Below are positions 1 to 11,248 of a DNA stretch of 64,000 nt, piece after piece; within the stretch, counting starts at the first letter, position 1; the number at the start of each line of letters is the position of its first letter. The position numbers and the translations under genes are program-made. The stretch is from Nymphalis io (Eukaryota > Arthropoda > Insecta > Lepidoptera > Nymphalidae), in NCBI RefSeq assembly GCF_905147045.1, contig NC_065894.1, forward strand, positions 2,145,501-2,209,500, written 5' to 3'. The notes under the pieces are model-generated. The model was given only the letters and a program-made list of their open reading frames with translations. It made no database searches and was not told the DNA's origin.

Positions 1-351
1 TCTCTAAGACAGAAATTTAAAGAAATTAAAATATTAACTGCTTCTATTCAATACATATGATGTAATGTTATGTATGTACGGAAAAATATTAATGATTTTG
101 TGGGAAAATGTGATACTCATAACATTGGTACAAGGAACAAACATAAAATAATAACTCCCGTTACTCGACCGCATAGAGTCACTAACTCGTTTGTGGGGCA
201 ATGTATACGGTTCTAGAACAGGATCCCAGAAAGCGTTCAAAATGCCTCAGTTGCTAAATTTAAAAAAAATGTAAAGGAACGCTTGTGTGTTAAAGGTTAT
301 TATATAATTAATGAATTTACATGGATGGATGACAGCACACCTTGGGAATAA
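1..351 (+). pseudogene. LINE ORF2 C-terminal remnant (jockey/CR1-like non-LTR retrotransposon)
   Basis: This is the last ~117 codons of a non-LTR retrotransposon ORF2, entering from the left edge of the window. One frame (codons from position 1) reads SLRQKFKEIKILTASIQYI, then a stop at 58-60, then YVRKNINDFVGKCDTHN, later RPHRVTNSFVGQCIRF, a second stop in place of a residue, and KFKKNVKERLCVKGYY to a natural TAA at 349-351. This order is the familiar C-terminal end of lepidopteran jockey/CR1-type reverse transcriptase proteins, downstream of the RT domain. Two in-frame stops with no frameshift mean a dead copy in which the frame is still recognisable. The exact clade was not determined. Confidence 0.88.
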
Positions 352-545
352 AACGATCGCCGAATGGTTATTTCACTTATTTTTAAATTGTAAATGAAAC
401 ATGATACATGTAAAAAAACCCGCTTAGTTTCTTTCGCCAGTTCTTCTCAGGGCTGGGTGTTTCTTTTCCTAACCGGTGGTAGTTTCTGGTTTAACTATCA
501 ATAAGCAAGTTTAATGCTTCAACGTTGAATAAATTATTTTAATTT
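352..545 (+). mobile_element. LINE 3' UTR following the ORF2 remnant
   Basis: The stretch directly after the ORF2 stop is probably the 3' untranslated tail of the same LINE. It runs through a GC-richer part (about 420-480) into TTCAACGTTGAATAAATTA and then AT-rich sequence. The exact 3' boundary is not defined because no target duplication can be checked with the 5' end outside the window. Confidence 0.55.
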
Positions 546-932
546 TAATTTTGTTTGAATATATTATTAAAAAAATATAGTGAATATATAGCGTAGCTTA
601 TTCGTATAAAATAGTTTCTATAAAAAAATAGATATTGTTTTCCATTTTTCAAACATCATTCAAGGATTCGAGTGTCACTAAAACTATATTCATTACAATT
701 ACATCTACAGCATTAATATTGACTGCGATTTGTACGAAATTAAAACAGCGCCGTCTTGTGAAAATAATTGAAAATCTTTATAAATCGCAATAAACGTCAA
801 CACTGCTGAATAACCAAAAAAACACTAGCACGAGGCACTTTGATCTCTTTCCATTGATGTCTGATTGATGACCCATTGGACTATGAGACTGACGAAATAA
901 AAAATGCATTTGTGTTTCCGAAATGCACACAC

Positions 933-1160
933 ACTTGGTGGAAGGGCTTTCTAAAAGCCCATCTAGGTGGGTATCGTGCACTCATCAGATATTGTACTGC
1001 TAAACAGCAATACTTAGTATTGTTATGTTTTGGTTTGAAGCATGAATGAGCCAGTGTACCTACAGGTTAGTGACGCATTGACGATATAAAGTATGGTTAA
1101 TATAAATAGCACCAATTTGTGTGGGTGATAGCGACCATTTGCCTATTTTATAAAAATAAA
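933..1160 (+). mobile_element. SINE family A copy, old and diverged
   Basis: Starts with the family A head (CTTGGTGGAAGGGCTTT), continues through the conserved middle (AACAGCAATACTTAGTATTG, then GAGCCAGTGTA) and ends in TATTTTATAAAAATAAAA. It has several internal deletions and many substitutions, so it belongs to an older insertion layer than the copies at 53 or 59 kb. Confidence 0.75.
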
Positions 1161-1546
1161 ACCTTTATAAATAAATCAGAAGGCTCTAATATACCGAGAA
1201 TCACGAGTTAATTTCCTATACATATGTATATTGCTACTAGCAATATCATTGCTTCTATTCTTAATTTATTATATAATTTATGCAATAATTGTTAAATAAA
1301 AACAAAATTAAGTTTTTAAAGAGGAAAGTTTCTCAACCGTAAACTTTTTTAATAGCTCTATCGGAAATGTACAAAAAATAACAAGAAGACTGAAGTATCC
1401 GTTGCAACCATCAAAATTCTCGGGATCCTCTACTTTTATGAACAAACTTCGATTTATATTCTAAGACTTTTTGATTGTTTCCGAGACAGTTACAAACAGT
1501 GAGAATTTATCTATAGTTATAAAATGGTTGTTGCTTGTTTTGTTAC
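1161..1546. other. AT-rich spacer, nothing recognised
   Basis: No coding pattern, RNA gene or known repeat was recognised. An open frame that begins here and runs to 1833 is mostly antisense SINE and is not a gene. Confidence 0.5.
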
Positions 1547-1822
1547 AGGTAGGCGTACGGGCAAATTTCCCACCTGATTTTAAGAAGTCACCACCGCCCA
1601 TAGACAGTGGCCATGTTAGAAATATTAACATTATAAATATAACCCTACATCACAAATTCACCACCAAAATTGGTAACAAAGACGTTTATAACACTTGTGC
1701 ATGTAGCAAACTATTCTTCAAACCGGGACGCAACAACATTAAGTGCTGCTATTTAGCGGCAAAATATCTTATGAGTGGGTGGTATCTACCCAGAGGAGCT
1801 TGCACCAAGCCCTGCCACCTAG
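1547..1822 (-). mobile_element. SINE family A copy, diverged, near full length
   Basis: Read on the minus strand it begins CTAGGTGGCAGGGCTTGGTGC and ends near the family A 3' end (CCGTACGCCTACCT). The poly(A) has decayed. A 120-codon open frame crosses it in antisense and gives family A-derived residues in its second half. Confidence 0.8.
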
Positions 1823-2485
1823 AAAATTATTAATATATAAAAGCATATAGGCAAAATTTACTTCTGAATAAAACAAATTTAACTAATGAATTTCAAACTT
1901 TAAAATATAATTAAAATATAATAAAATTAGGAAGAAGAGATTTGTTAGCTTTTTAAACAAGCCATTAGAACACACCGGAAGTTAAAATAATAACATACTT
2001 TTATATCAAGTAACTTAAAAAAATGTTCTCGACACGTGACACCTGGCAGATGCGAAAGATCTTAATTAAAAGAAATTATAATTAAATAATACCAATAAAT
2101 AAATATAAAGTCAAATAAATACAAATATAGAATTTCGTTAATAAAATAAAAATATATTTGGTATTAATAATATCATATACACCAAGTGTATTTGTGCCAC
2201 GCAAATACGAAAGAACGTCATGTTATTGTTGTCATTACGGTACGAACCGTTCTTAATCCCGAGGCACACGAATAAATGTTTCACATCAAAAAGGAGTCTA
2301 AATCACTAAATGGCAAAATTGGATTCTGGGAATTCTCGATTTTTAGAACACAATGATTAAAACTTTCAACGATGAAACAGACAAAACTATTACTTAATCG
2401 GGAAATTAAGTGGCATTTGAAAAATAATAAAAAAGGAACAAAACCTATATTTATTTTAATTCGTTTTTGTAATATATTTTATTCC
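1823..2485. other. AT-rich spacer, nothing recognised
   Basis: Mostly A/T-rich sequence. The only notable point is a CACGTG E-box core near 2034. No repeat family or coding signal was identified. Confidence 0.4.
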
Positions 2486-2585
2486 ACCTGCAAGCCCTTG
2501 GGTGTTGCAGATGTCTATGGGCAGTGGTAGTCATTTTCCTTCAGGTGAGCCTCTAGCTCGTTTGCCTCCTCTCACATAATATCAT
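2486..2585 (+). mobile_element. Retroelement 3'-end fragment sharing the family A tail
   Basis: The order 'TTCCACCTGCAAGCCCTTGG', 'TGTCTATGGGCAGTGGTAGTC', 'TTCAGGTGAGCC', 'GCTCGTTTGCCTCC' is a common lepidopteran repeat tail. It matches the last ~70 bp of family A in layout but has a different 5' part, which suggests family A borrowed its 3' end from a partner LINE or related SINE. Confidence 0.55.
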
Positions 2586-2734
2586 CTCACATAATTTATT
2601 GTTTCCTGTGCCGTACTTTTGCGACTGTGCCTTTTGACTTCCCTTTATAATATTATGGCTCCATTACGTTTATATTATCAATAAAATAAATTGTAAGTAT
2701 AAAAAATATATTTATATGTATTAATTTATTAAAA

Positions 2735-2825
2735 AGATAGGAGGGAAGGCAAAGGCCACCAGAGTGGTCACTACCGTTCACAGACATTGGTGCCGTTATA
2801 AATATTAACCATTCTTACATCGTCA
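2735..2825 (-). mobile_element. SINE family A 3'-part fragment
   Basis: The antisense of the family A tail (AGAGTGGTCACTACCGTTCACAGACATTGG, shown here by its layout only) runs into TATTAACCATTCTTACATCGTCAAT, the antisense of the middle. It is abutted on the right by a family B fragment. It is old and truncated. Confidence 0.55.
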
Positions 2826-2918
2826 ATATGGAACAAATGAGCTTCACTATCACTGCGTAAATGCCAATACGGGAGGCAATTATATAAGCTTCATATGTTT
2901 TTATTATTCGTTTTGTTC

Positions 2919-3075
2919 TCGACAGTGTTAACATCGTGAGAAAACCTACATGTGTCGCATAAAATGTGTATTCCCCACCCGCATTTGAACATCGTGGTGG
3001 AATAAGTTTCAAACCTAATCCTCAAATGGAGATGAAGTGTTAGTCCAGCAGTGGAACATTTATAGACTGCTACTT
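2919..3075 (+). mobile_element. SINE family B 3'-half fragment
   Basis: Contains the family B landmarks in order: AACATCGTGAGAAAACCTAC, CACCCGCATTTGAACATCG, TGGTGGAATAAG, GTCCAGCAGTGGAACATT. The tRNA-like head is not recognisable, so this is a diverged 5'-truncated or eroded copy. Confidence 0.7.
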
Positions 3076-3798
3076 TTAATTGTACATGATTATATTATAA
3101 CACATTTCATGACTTTGCAAACATTTCAGAACATATAAAAATCCGTTCAACCAATAATCCAAGATCTTAATGTAATCCGAATATCGATTTCGACTTACTC
3201 CCTTTAGTAAGTAACTAATTGCTAACGACATTGCCAGTCCTAGTTAGTGAGTAACATTGGGTAGGACAAGCCGTCCCTGTGACTTACTCCAGACTAATAT
3301 AATAGATTAAAGTTCGGGAAACTCCAGAAATATTAACATGAACAATTATAATAAGCCGTTTAAAATTATTCGATTTCAAATGGATTAATATCCAAGTTTA
3401 GTATTAATTAAACATCTAAATATAATAAAAAAATACTAATATTCATAGTAACTTAGAGGTATATTTCTACATATAAAAACAATTGTATGTATCCTATTTT
3501 TATTATTTCCATATCAAATACTCAATATAATGTAAAAATGAAAGGTTTGGGTCTTGACCTATTTGTTATAAGCACTTTTACTCACAATTAAAATATCCTT
3601 AGTTGAAGTAGTATTTCATTTAAGCATTAATGAAAATGCTATTAACATTTTAAAAAAATGTACAGACCTAACCTCTTTTATATTTGTCCAATATATATAG
3701 ATCTGTCAGATTGGATCGCCCGTAGATAGCCACATAGAATACAATTAAACAACATCAATCCAGGAAATCAGCGATTTTAAGTGTTTTTTTTTTAAATA
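3076..3798. other. AT-rich spacer, nothing recognised
   Basis: No gene or repeat was identified. Short AT-rich runs only. Confidence 0.4.
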
Positions 3799-3925
3799 TA
3801 ACATCATCATCATCATCATATAAGCCGGAAAACATCAGCTGCTGGACAAAAGCCGCTTTCCGATTTCCATTATGACTGGTCTTGCGCTACATGAATCTAA
3901 CGGCTTCCCAGTGAATGCTTGTAAA
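3799..3925 (-). mobile_element. LINE 3'-end fragment with (ATG)n tail
   Basis: A short CAT repeat is followed by AAGCCGGAAAACATC, CTGCTGGACAAAAGCC and GGTCTTGCGCTACATGAAT. This is the antisense of a common lepidopteran LINE tail whose 3' end is a trinucleotide repeat. A related fragment is at 36050-36100. Confidence 0.5.
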
Positions 3926-4500
3926 AAAAATAACACCTCGTCTTATTGTATCTTGTAGTAATAGGGCTGGTTTTGAATTGCCATTCAAAAGTTGCTACCA
4001 TTCCACGCGGTCATGAGTCATGGTCATTGTACAACAGCTATTGTTCATTTTTATTTGTATATAAATAATGCTTTAAAAAAAGTAAAATATAAAATAATAG
4101 ATATTTCCGAAAAGATATTCCTAAAAACGCTGCTGACTACGGAATTTAAGGTATTATGACATTGTATATGAAATCAAACCGTGTTATTATCCTTCAAAAC
4201 AACCACAATAATGAAATTATTTAATACCTGACGGTAAAATTGCTGCTGAATTAACACGATCCAGACAAGCTTACCTGGAACGCTAGTTTATATTTTTCTA
4301 CGGAATATTTACCAAGCTTTAAACTTGAGACAAGGCTAAGCTTATTTACGGCAGCTTACTTTATTACTTGGTGGGTACGGAATGTTTGAAAAACATATAA
4401 TGAATTAATGTGTGCTTGCTCAGTATTTCATCCCGTTCTATCTAGACAATCGAGACTCAAATTCTATAATGAGAGTGAAATAATTATTTTGACTAACTTA
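3926..4500. other. AT-rich spacer, nothing recognised
   Basis: No coding or repeat signal was recognised apart from poly(A)-like runs. Confidence 0.4.
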
Positions 4501-4514
4501 TAGAACTAGAACTG

Positions 4515-4825
4515 AATCATTAGTGTTGAGGCCGAAAATCCCAAGGTCCCGGGTTCAAACACCGGGTTTGGAGAGTAAAATGTTATGGTTCTTTCTGTAA
4601 AAAAGTCCTCAATAGAAGGTTGAAAGGTGGCAATGTTTACTCGCGAGCCTCGGCGCTTGAACTGTCTCTGTTTTTTTGGGATGCCGTCATATCGGATTGT
4701 CAGCGAAAAGGGACAAATAGTACAACTTTTTGCGAGCACTCTTGTACTGACACTACAATATTCTTACGCAGTTGTCATTCTTCATTTCGATTTACTACGT
4801 TGAGAAATAGATTAAAAGGATATTG
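4515..4825. mobile_element. Degraded repeat fragments: tRNA-like SINE piece plus unassigned repeat
   Basis: The left part (4515-4605) resembles the head of a second tRNA-derived SINE seen at 22989, with AAAATCCCAAGGTCCCGGGTT followed by CACCGGGTTTGG. The right part (about 4640-4800) has the wording of a widespread lepidopteran repeat (GATGCCGTCATATCGGATTG, then GCGAGCACTCTTGTACTG). Open frames on both strands here are by-products of this repeat. The family is unassigned. Confidence 0.4.
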
Positions 4826-5085
4826 AAGGAAAAAAATAAATATATATAAGAAATATATATACTTTATTCATGCAGGCTCTTTTAAGTACTTTTGAATCGC
4901 TATTTCACAAGATTCAAATAAATTTGAAGATACCACCGGTTTGGGATGCAGATTGTACCGACTCAGTAGTCTGTTTTCCGACAATTCAAATAAATAGGTA
5001 GCAAATCGAATTATTGTATATTCTTTAGGGAAATTAACGACTGTTAACTCCATTATATCATCATTTACAATATAATACTTTATCG

Positions 5086-5697
5086 GTAACGGCCTGTAAA
5101 TGTACCTACTGTTATTGTTAATGCTGGGCTAATGTCTCTCATCCCTTTTTAAAAAGAAGGTTTGAAGCTTATTCCACCACGCTTTTCCAATGCGGGTTGG
5201 TGGAATACACATGTGGCAGAATATCAGTGAAATTAGACACATGCAAGTTTCCTCACGATATTTTCCTTCACCGAAAAGCACTAGATGATTTACTGGTGGT
5301 AGGGCTTTGTGCAAGCCCGTCTGGGTAGGTACCACCCACTCATCAGATATTCTACCGCAAAACAGCAATACTTGATATTGTTGTGTTCCGGTTTGAAGGG
5401 TGAGTGAGCCAGTGTAATTACAGGCACAAGGGACATAAAATCTTAGTTCCCAAGGTTGGTGGCGCATTGGCTATAAGCGATGGTTGACATTTCTTACAAT
5501 GCCAATGTCTAAGGGCGTTTGGTGACCACTTACCATCAGGTGGCCCATATGCTCGTCCACTTTCCTATTCTATAAAAAAAAAAAGAATTATAATAACAAA
5601 TTAAGCACATGAAAAACTTTAGTGGTACTTGCCCGGGTTTGAACCCACAATAATCGGTTAAGATTCACGTGTTCTTACCACTGGGCCATCTCGTGGC
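5086..5697 (-). mobile_element. SINE family B copy, split by a family A insertion
   Basis: A nearly complete minus-strand family B copy. Its 3' half is at 5086-5291 (AACGGCCTGTAAATG, GCTGGGCTAATG, TCCACCACGC, ATGCGGGTTGGTGG) and its 5' half with the tRNA-like head is at 5585-5697 (CCCGGGTTTGAACCC, then ACCACTGGGCCATCTCG). The break falls in the middle of the B motif GATGAATTATAATCACAA. Everything between the halves is a family A element. Confidence 0.9.
5292..5584 (+). mobile_element. SINE family A, full length, subfamily A1, nested inside family B
   Basis: Complete from ACTGGTGGTAGGGC to a run of 11 A at 5574-5584. It carries the A1 marks: GGCTATAAGCG (a short deletion) and GGCGTTTGGTG (an extra T). 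A short GAATT-like stretch on both sides probably records the target duplication. Its near identity to the copies at 19.6, 39.0 and 59.6 kb implies recent insertion. An antisense open frame of 112 codons lies across it and is not a gene. Confidence 0.93.
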
Positions 5698-5741
5698 TTT
5701 ATCTATTTAATACTTTATTATCATCTTTTATTTTTCTTATA

Positions 5742-5915
5742 TCTAAAATAGGTAGGTGGACGGGCAAATGGGCCGCCTGTTGCTCACCACCCATAGACAT
5801 TGGCACTGTAGTAAATATTAGCAATTCATTATATTGCCAATGCGCTTACAATCTTGGTAACTTAGACTTTATGTCCCATGCACCTGAAGTTCTGACTCAC
5901 TCACCCGTTTAACTT
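5742..5915 (-). mobile_element. SINE family A copy, 5'-truncated and diverged
   Basis: Starts (antisense) with AAAATAGGTAGGTGGACGGG and can be followed to GACTCACTCACCCG. The head segment ending in ACCACCAGT is missing. Confidence 0.7.
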
Positions 5916-6955
5916 GTAAAATACATTCATCGCTGATTTCAAGGCTTCAAATGATTCAATCCTAAGTACATTTGCTGACACATGACACTGATAACGGAGG
6001 CTCGGCCAGTTTACATTAGATCAGTCTGTTTGTTCTTGATAATCAAATGCATTGGCAATACATTACGAATAGCTATTCTGTAAGAACTGATTTCGTATCT
6101 TCTATGAAATGCTGGAAATTGATTGATGGTAGGCTATTTTGGTACGTGTATCATTCAAATGTTATAATTGTTTTAGTCAATTTCGCATATCACTTTCCGT
6201 TATTTTACGATCATGCTTTGCGAATTTCGAGTAAACAGACTATATCAACACATATAAGGCATTCAATTTATTAAGTTAAAATGTTTCATTAGTTTATTTT
6301 ATTTTTTGAACTTTAACGTTAACTTGCTTTTAATTATTAATAATAATTTTCCCAAAAGAAATTTCAAGGAATGGGTTTATTTTTAAATGTTGTGAATAAA
6401 ATTATAAATTCGATACGATTGTTTCGATCCGATTTTCGAAAATTAAAATCTAAAATTAAGAATTCGCTGGATTAAATTTGTAAATATTTTTCGTTTAATC
6501 TAATTAATAGTACAATTATGAAAAAGATTTTGTTTGTTACGATTTCACGTCTTAAGTAATGAATTGACTGAAAATACTTGCTTGGTGCACATTTTCCACT
6601 TTACCATCTCGTCTCATCATTATAATTAAATAAATATGCATCATAAAAAAAAATCTTGAAAATTCATCTCTCAGTGTGAAGCAAAATTAATATCCACCTA
6701 GCAAAGGGATAGACATGTTTCTATGAAAATTATAAAAAAATTACGAAACAATAAACTAACGTAATTTTTCTTTTAATTGAAAACGTCCGCCTACTATGCT
6801 GCTTGACAGGGTCCAATGATCTTATTATTATCATACGTGTACCATCTATGTACACATTGTGGGATGCAATCAATGCAAAGTATTGAGCATTACATATTGT
6901 TTTACAGTTATTAAGTAGGAAGTTGAACTAATGGCAATTAGTATTTGATGTGAAA
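5916..6955. other. AT-rich spacer, nothing recognised
   Basis: A 75-codon open frame at 6047-6274 has no recognisable similarity and typical intergenic base composition. It was not called as a gene. Confidence 0.4.
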
Positions 6956-7074
6956 CATAGATTGACGCGCCTTGGGGCTAAGACCAACTTGTTTGTCTTG
7001 GTAAGTGGCATGACGTTTTCTTATGCCGTCATGGTCGCTTTTAACCGCCGAGTACGCGTGGCGTGTTTTTTTTG

Positions 7075-7097
7075 CTTATTATTATTATTATTATTTT
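7075..7097. repeat. (ATT)n microsatellite
   Basis: A run of about seven TTA/ATT units. Just to its left is a GC-richer stretch (about 6960-7070), which suggests the antisense 3' tail of a LINE, but no family was recognised. Confidence 0.6.
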
Positions 7098-7099
7098 GG

Positions 7100-7575
7100 A
7101 AATAGTTATACCATAAACTTACCCTAAACACTTAAAATTAACCTAAAATTAAACTTAAACATATAATCTTACGAAGTGATACGTTTAAGGGTGTAACAAA
7201 CATTTACCTTAGAAGTAAAAAATATATAAACCAAACTAGCTTATATAAAAATTAAAATATCAATTCCTAGCGATTAATACAACAAAACTAATTAGATCGT
7301 AAAATAAATAACAATATTATTAAAGAACAATTTATGAAACAAATATAAATATTGTATTTATACGCTAACGCTATAAGATCTATTCAATGAGATCTTTAGA
7401 AAGTTATTATAAATTTCGTTGCTATACGTCTATAATAATAATACTTTGTTTTTGTTCATTTTACTCCAAATTATTTATTGGTTTTATTTAAATGTAAAGC
7501 CTTGAATAACCATCAATATCGATGTTTCACATATTTTCCAAATTCTAATAAATCAGTTAATTGTCTTAAAGCAAC
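7100..7575. other. AT-rich spacer, nothing recognised
   Basis: Strongly A/T-rich with no coding or repeat signature. Confidence 0.4.
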
Positions 7576-7589
7576 TGTGATATCGGACT

Positions 7590-7778
7590 GACACTGATTA
7601 GAGAGTTCGGTCCTCCTGGCTGCCCTAGGCTATTCAAGGTACAGGCCTCGGGGTTGCCCCCTTTACCCGGGCTATTCCTCACCGTCAGATTTATCTGACA
7701 CGTCTTTTCCTTTTGGCCCAAGGGGCCAGGGTCTCTATGACCCAGTGACTATTAAACTGATAATAATAATAATCATTT
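7590..7778 (+). mobile_element. LINE-like 3' tail ending in (ATA)n
   Basis: A GC-rich block (GGTCCTCCTGGCTGCCCTAG, CCTCGGGGTTGCCCCC, TTTTGGCCCAAGGGGCC) stands out from its AT-rich surroundings. It ends in TATTAAACTGATAATAATAA. A GC-rich 3' UTR followed by a trinucleotide tail is typical of several lepidopteran LINE families. No coding remnant remains, so the family is not assigned. Confidence 0.5.
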
Positions 7779-7966
7779 ATGTTTAATCTTTCATTCGATA
7801 GATGGCACTGTATGTACATTAAATCCCAGATTTAGTATTTTATTCATAAGATATAAATAATCTAGACTGTGTTTTAATCTAGGCATTGAACGTTATTCAA
7901 TTTGTATATAAATAGAAATAAAATTTTGATACTTACTCATAATTAAGTTCCTAATATATTAACATT

Positions 7967-7969
<3 letters not shown>

Positions 7970-8005
<36 letters not shown>

Positions 8006-8020
8006 ATATATATATAATAT

Positions 8021-8059
<39 letters not shown>
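7970..8059. repeat. (AT)n microsatellite
   Basis: About 90 bp of almost pure AT dinucleotide with two small interruptions (ACAATATATA). It abuts the left end of a solo LTR, which appears to have inserted into it. Confidence 0.95.
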
Positions 8060-8063
<4 letters not shown>

Positions 8064-8349
8064 AGGAATGTCTTCCGACGGGGCGTAGCCTAGCCGCGCG
8101 ACTTGATCACGTGATGATCATCATGGTGGGAGCAGCTCATCGGCCGGCCAGGCTGGCTTTAGACACTTCTTCTTGGACTTTCGGTTGTGGCGAATATCTC
8201 ATAAATAATATTTCAGTTGCTCGGTTTCGATTCCTTTGTTCTATTTGTGTGTGTAAATTGTACGTATCGATATACGTTTACTTTATTGTTGTATAGTTAT
8301 TTTGATACGTCTCTTTTTATAAAACTTATTTCTATCTTGATTCCTAGCA
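8060..8349 (+). mobile_element. Probable solo LTR of an LTR retrotransposon (290 bp)
   Basis: The element begins TGTTAGGAAT and ends ATTCCTAGCA, so it has the TG...CA ends and short inverted ends of an LTR. It is flanked on both sides by ATAT, compatible with a 4-bp or 6-bp target duplication, although this is weak evidence inside an (AT)n tract. Inside are a GC-rich 5' part, an initiator-like TTTCAGTTGC at 8211-8220 and an AT-rich right end. No internal coding region or second LTR lies nearby, so it fits a recombined solo LTR. The strand is chosen from the initiator. A MITE is the alternative. Confidence 0.6.
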
Positions 8350-9410
8350 ATATATATTTTATTTTATAATATATAACTCCGCGTGAAACTGTAAAAATAA
8401 AATATCAATAGTTATGTACTGTATACCATAATAGCTATATAAAATAGTCATTTATTTACTATAAATCCAGTCCAATCGGTCGTAAATAAAGTTTACGTTG
8501 AGACTTGTCACCGCGCGATAAGAGAGCAAAGTGTGCCAAACGAAAAACGCATCAATTTCCGAAAGAAAATGAACAAAATTTTCGCTAACACTTAACTTAC
8601 AGTAAAACAATACTACATAATAATATAGGTAATTGCAACTTCGCTTCTAATGATCTCTAAGTCACAAGGAATGACTCAGTTAATGTTTTAAAATCATAAT
8701 AGAGTTTTAAATTGAAACAAGATTAATCAAGCAATTAGTAAAGCTATTTTGTATAAGCAAACACGTCCTCGTTCAATTCACCTTGTAGAACAGATAGACA
8801 CGCATAAGTATCAAGTCAGTCTCTGGCTATTATACTTTCACGCCTAAACAATTGGACCGATTTTGATGCAAACATTAAAAAGCGAACTGATAGCCGCTAC
8901 CGCTAACGAATAGATAAACCACCAATACAAACGATACAGAATACTATTTTAACCATTATTTTAACCATCATCATTTAAAAACAATACACAAACATTCGCA
9001 AAAGAAATCTTACATAAGCTCATAATTACGACGTTAAACGAATCTAAGAAAGCAGTTACGTCTCTAAAATCAACATAACAAACGAACTAACTTCGCCTTG
9101 AATTTACTTCAAGATCGCTTAAAACTGTATACAAACAAACATAATTTGTTGTAACACGTAAAACATTGTCTCTGCAAGGAAATTCTGAAATCCTCTCTGA
9201 AATTACATCTAAATCTGTCGGTACTGCAGTTTCAAAGACTTTTAAATAAAACTGCGTTGTATACTTGTCAGATGCTCTCAACGGTTTGTGTTCTTTTTAA
9301 ATTTAATTAAAAAGTATTAGCCTGTTGCATTAAGTCGTTTTATATTTTGAAATATCTCGTGAAGGTATTTTAATTTTATATCGGTATAATTTAGTACAAT
9401 TCGTAATACT
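8350..9410. other. Spacer, nothing recognised
   Basis: No repeat or gene was identified. A 64-codon minus-strand frame at 9087-9281 has no recognisable features. Confidence 0.4.
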
Positions 9411-9463
9411 ACATGGCGACCACGACCGCTCTGACAAGAGTGTCACGACGAAGAAGAAGATAA
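9411..9463 (+). mobile_element. Extremely 5'-truncated LINE tail with (GAA)n end
   Basis: ACATGGCGACCACGACCGCT continues through CTGACAAGAGTG into GAAGAAGAAGA. The same ~50 bp occurs in reverse at 58432-58480, attached to a longer GC-rich 3' UTR. This is therefore the last bases of a LINE copy that stopped reverse transcription early. Confidence 0.6.
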
Positions 9464-9811
9464 TTTAGTATGTAAACTAATGGCCCAATGACTGTGTGAG
9501 GTTCATTAATGAAAGCAGACAAATCTTTTTGGATAACTGGAAACGGCACTAGACGGTCCTATTCTCCATAAAAAATATATTAGCGGTAAAAATAAAATAA
9601 GTAAAAATTGTTTTAAGTGGAACGGTTTTAATTGAAAAGATTAAAGAAAATAATGCACTATAAGCTAAAAATAATTAGGTATGTTCTATGTACCAGTCAT
9701 TCGAGAGCTTTGATCAGACTCCAAAATAAAATTGTGGAGTATATATTTACTTAGGTATATAAATATATTTACTCACAGCTTACGCTACGCCCCACGATAC
9801 ATAAATGTTTT

Positions 9812-10027
9812 ATTTAGAATAGGTAGGCGGACAAGCGTATGTACCTGATGGTAAGTAGTCACCAACGCCCATAGACATTAACATTGTAAGAAATGTTAAC
9901 CATCGCTTACATCGCCAATGCGCAGCCCATCTTGGGAACTAAGATGTTATGTCCCTTGTGCCTGTAATAACACTGGCTCACTCACCCTTCAAATCGGAAC
10001 ACAACAATACTAAGTACTGCTGTTTTA
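9812..10027 (-). mobile_element. SINE family A copy, missing its 5' end
   Basis: Antisense from TTTAGAATAGGTAGGCGGAC to ACTAAGTACTGCTGTTTTA. The first ~70 bp of the element are absent. It has a moderate number of substitutions. Confidence 0.85.
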
Positions 10028-11248
10028 TATAAATTATAATTTAACATATTTCTATGTATGAATTTAATCTATAGTTTCTTGAAAACGTTAATTTAATCTT
10101 TAAATCAGACTAAAATGTTAGTGACCACTGATGGAAACGGCATTAGAGGAAAATTTACAGGTATGTTGTGAAACGACTTTCTTGGTAGACTTAAGCTGAG
10201 CTTTGGCTAGAAACGTTCAAATCCGTTATCCAGTTGCAACAGACCCAAATATAAACCCTTAAATGTGAAATGAAATATGTTCAACTTCTATAATAACATA
10301 ATAATATTTAAAATAAATCACTTTCCATAAATGAATTAATGTGTTTTGTATCAAAACAAAAAGTTTATCTTCAATTAATCCTTTTCATTTGTAATCTATA
10401 TGATCAGAAAAGCATTTATAATAATGGGTATGTTACAGAAATTGGTCGAGATAAATCTTTTTTTAAATGGAAAATATACTTGTATTAGATAGAAAATATA
10501 CTTCTACTACTAAATCGAATTTTAAAAAATGTCTGTATTCATTTCTGCACATACTAATAATATTGCTCAGTCGAAATTCTTCACAATTTTTAATCCATTT
10601 ACTCTCATTGTTGGACATAGGCTGGTTTTGTATTATATCCTAATATTGTAATCATTCTTTATATTATCAAAGTTATTTTTACATTAGATCATTAGACAAA
10701 GTTAAAAATAGCTGTGGCATCCTCTATAATATAGAAATGAGTGTATCATTTGTACGAAATTATCTGGACATAGTATACAAACAAACCGTAAGTTCTTCAC
10801 GTACATGTGTTAAATTTATAAAATATTACACAATAATAGAACCAATAAATTTTACATAGCAATATTTTTCATAATCTGACAGACGGGGAAAAGGATTCGT
10901 CACGTGACTCGCGTTATATAAACGAATTGTCTACAATAAAAACTATATATCTCATTGATGTATTGCATTCTATGTTTTACTTGTCTATGATATTTGTAAA
11001 AAAAAATCATAACATAAAAAGAGAAAAAGTGCAAGAAAGAGAAGACACTAACACACTTATGTTTTTATTTCATTACAATTAATCGGAATCATCGACCTTT
11101 ATAATTTTTATTTATACTTAATATGGTCTATTTCCAAAACTATTAAAGGCAAGTAAGTATTGGTAATATTTTTAAGAGTTATGGCTTATTTTTACTATTT
11201 AATATTTAGTTTGCCTCAAAAACTCAGACTTAGCTAGACTCAAAGTAA
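10028..11248. other. AT-rich spacer, nothing recognised
   Basis: About 1.2 kb without recognisable repeats or coding sequence. It includes a perfect CACGTGAC E-box near 10901. Confidence 0.4.

Noticed and set aside
1471..1833. 120-codon + strand frame with a hydrophobic start
   Set aside because: Its second half is antisense family A SINE, it starts with TTG and not ATG, and nothing resembles a known protein.
5129..5467. 112-codon minus-strand frame and similar frames at 29749, 41449, 53187, 39129 and 59690
   Set aside because: All lie in the antisense strand of family A SINE copies and share the same peptide only because the DNA repeats are nearly identical.
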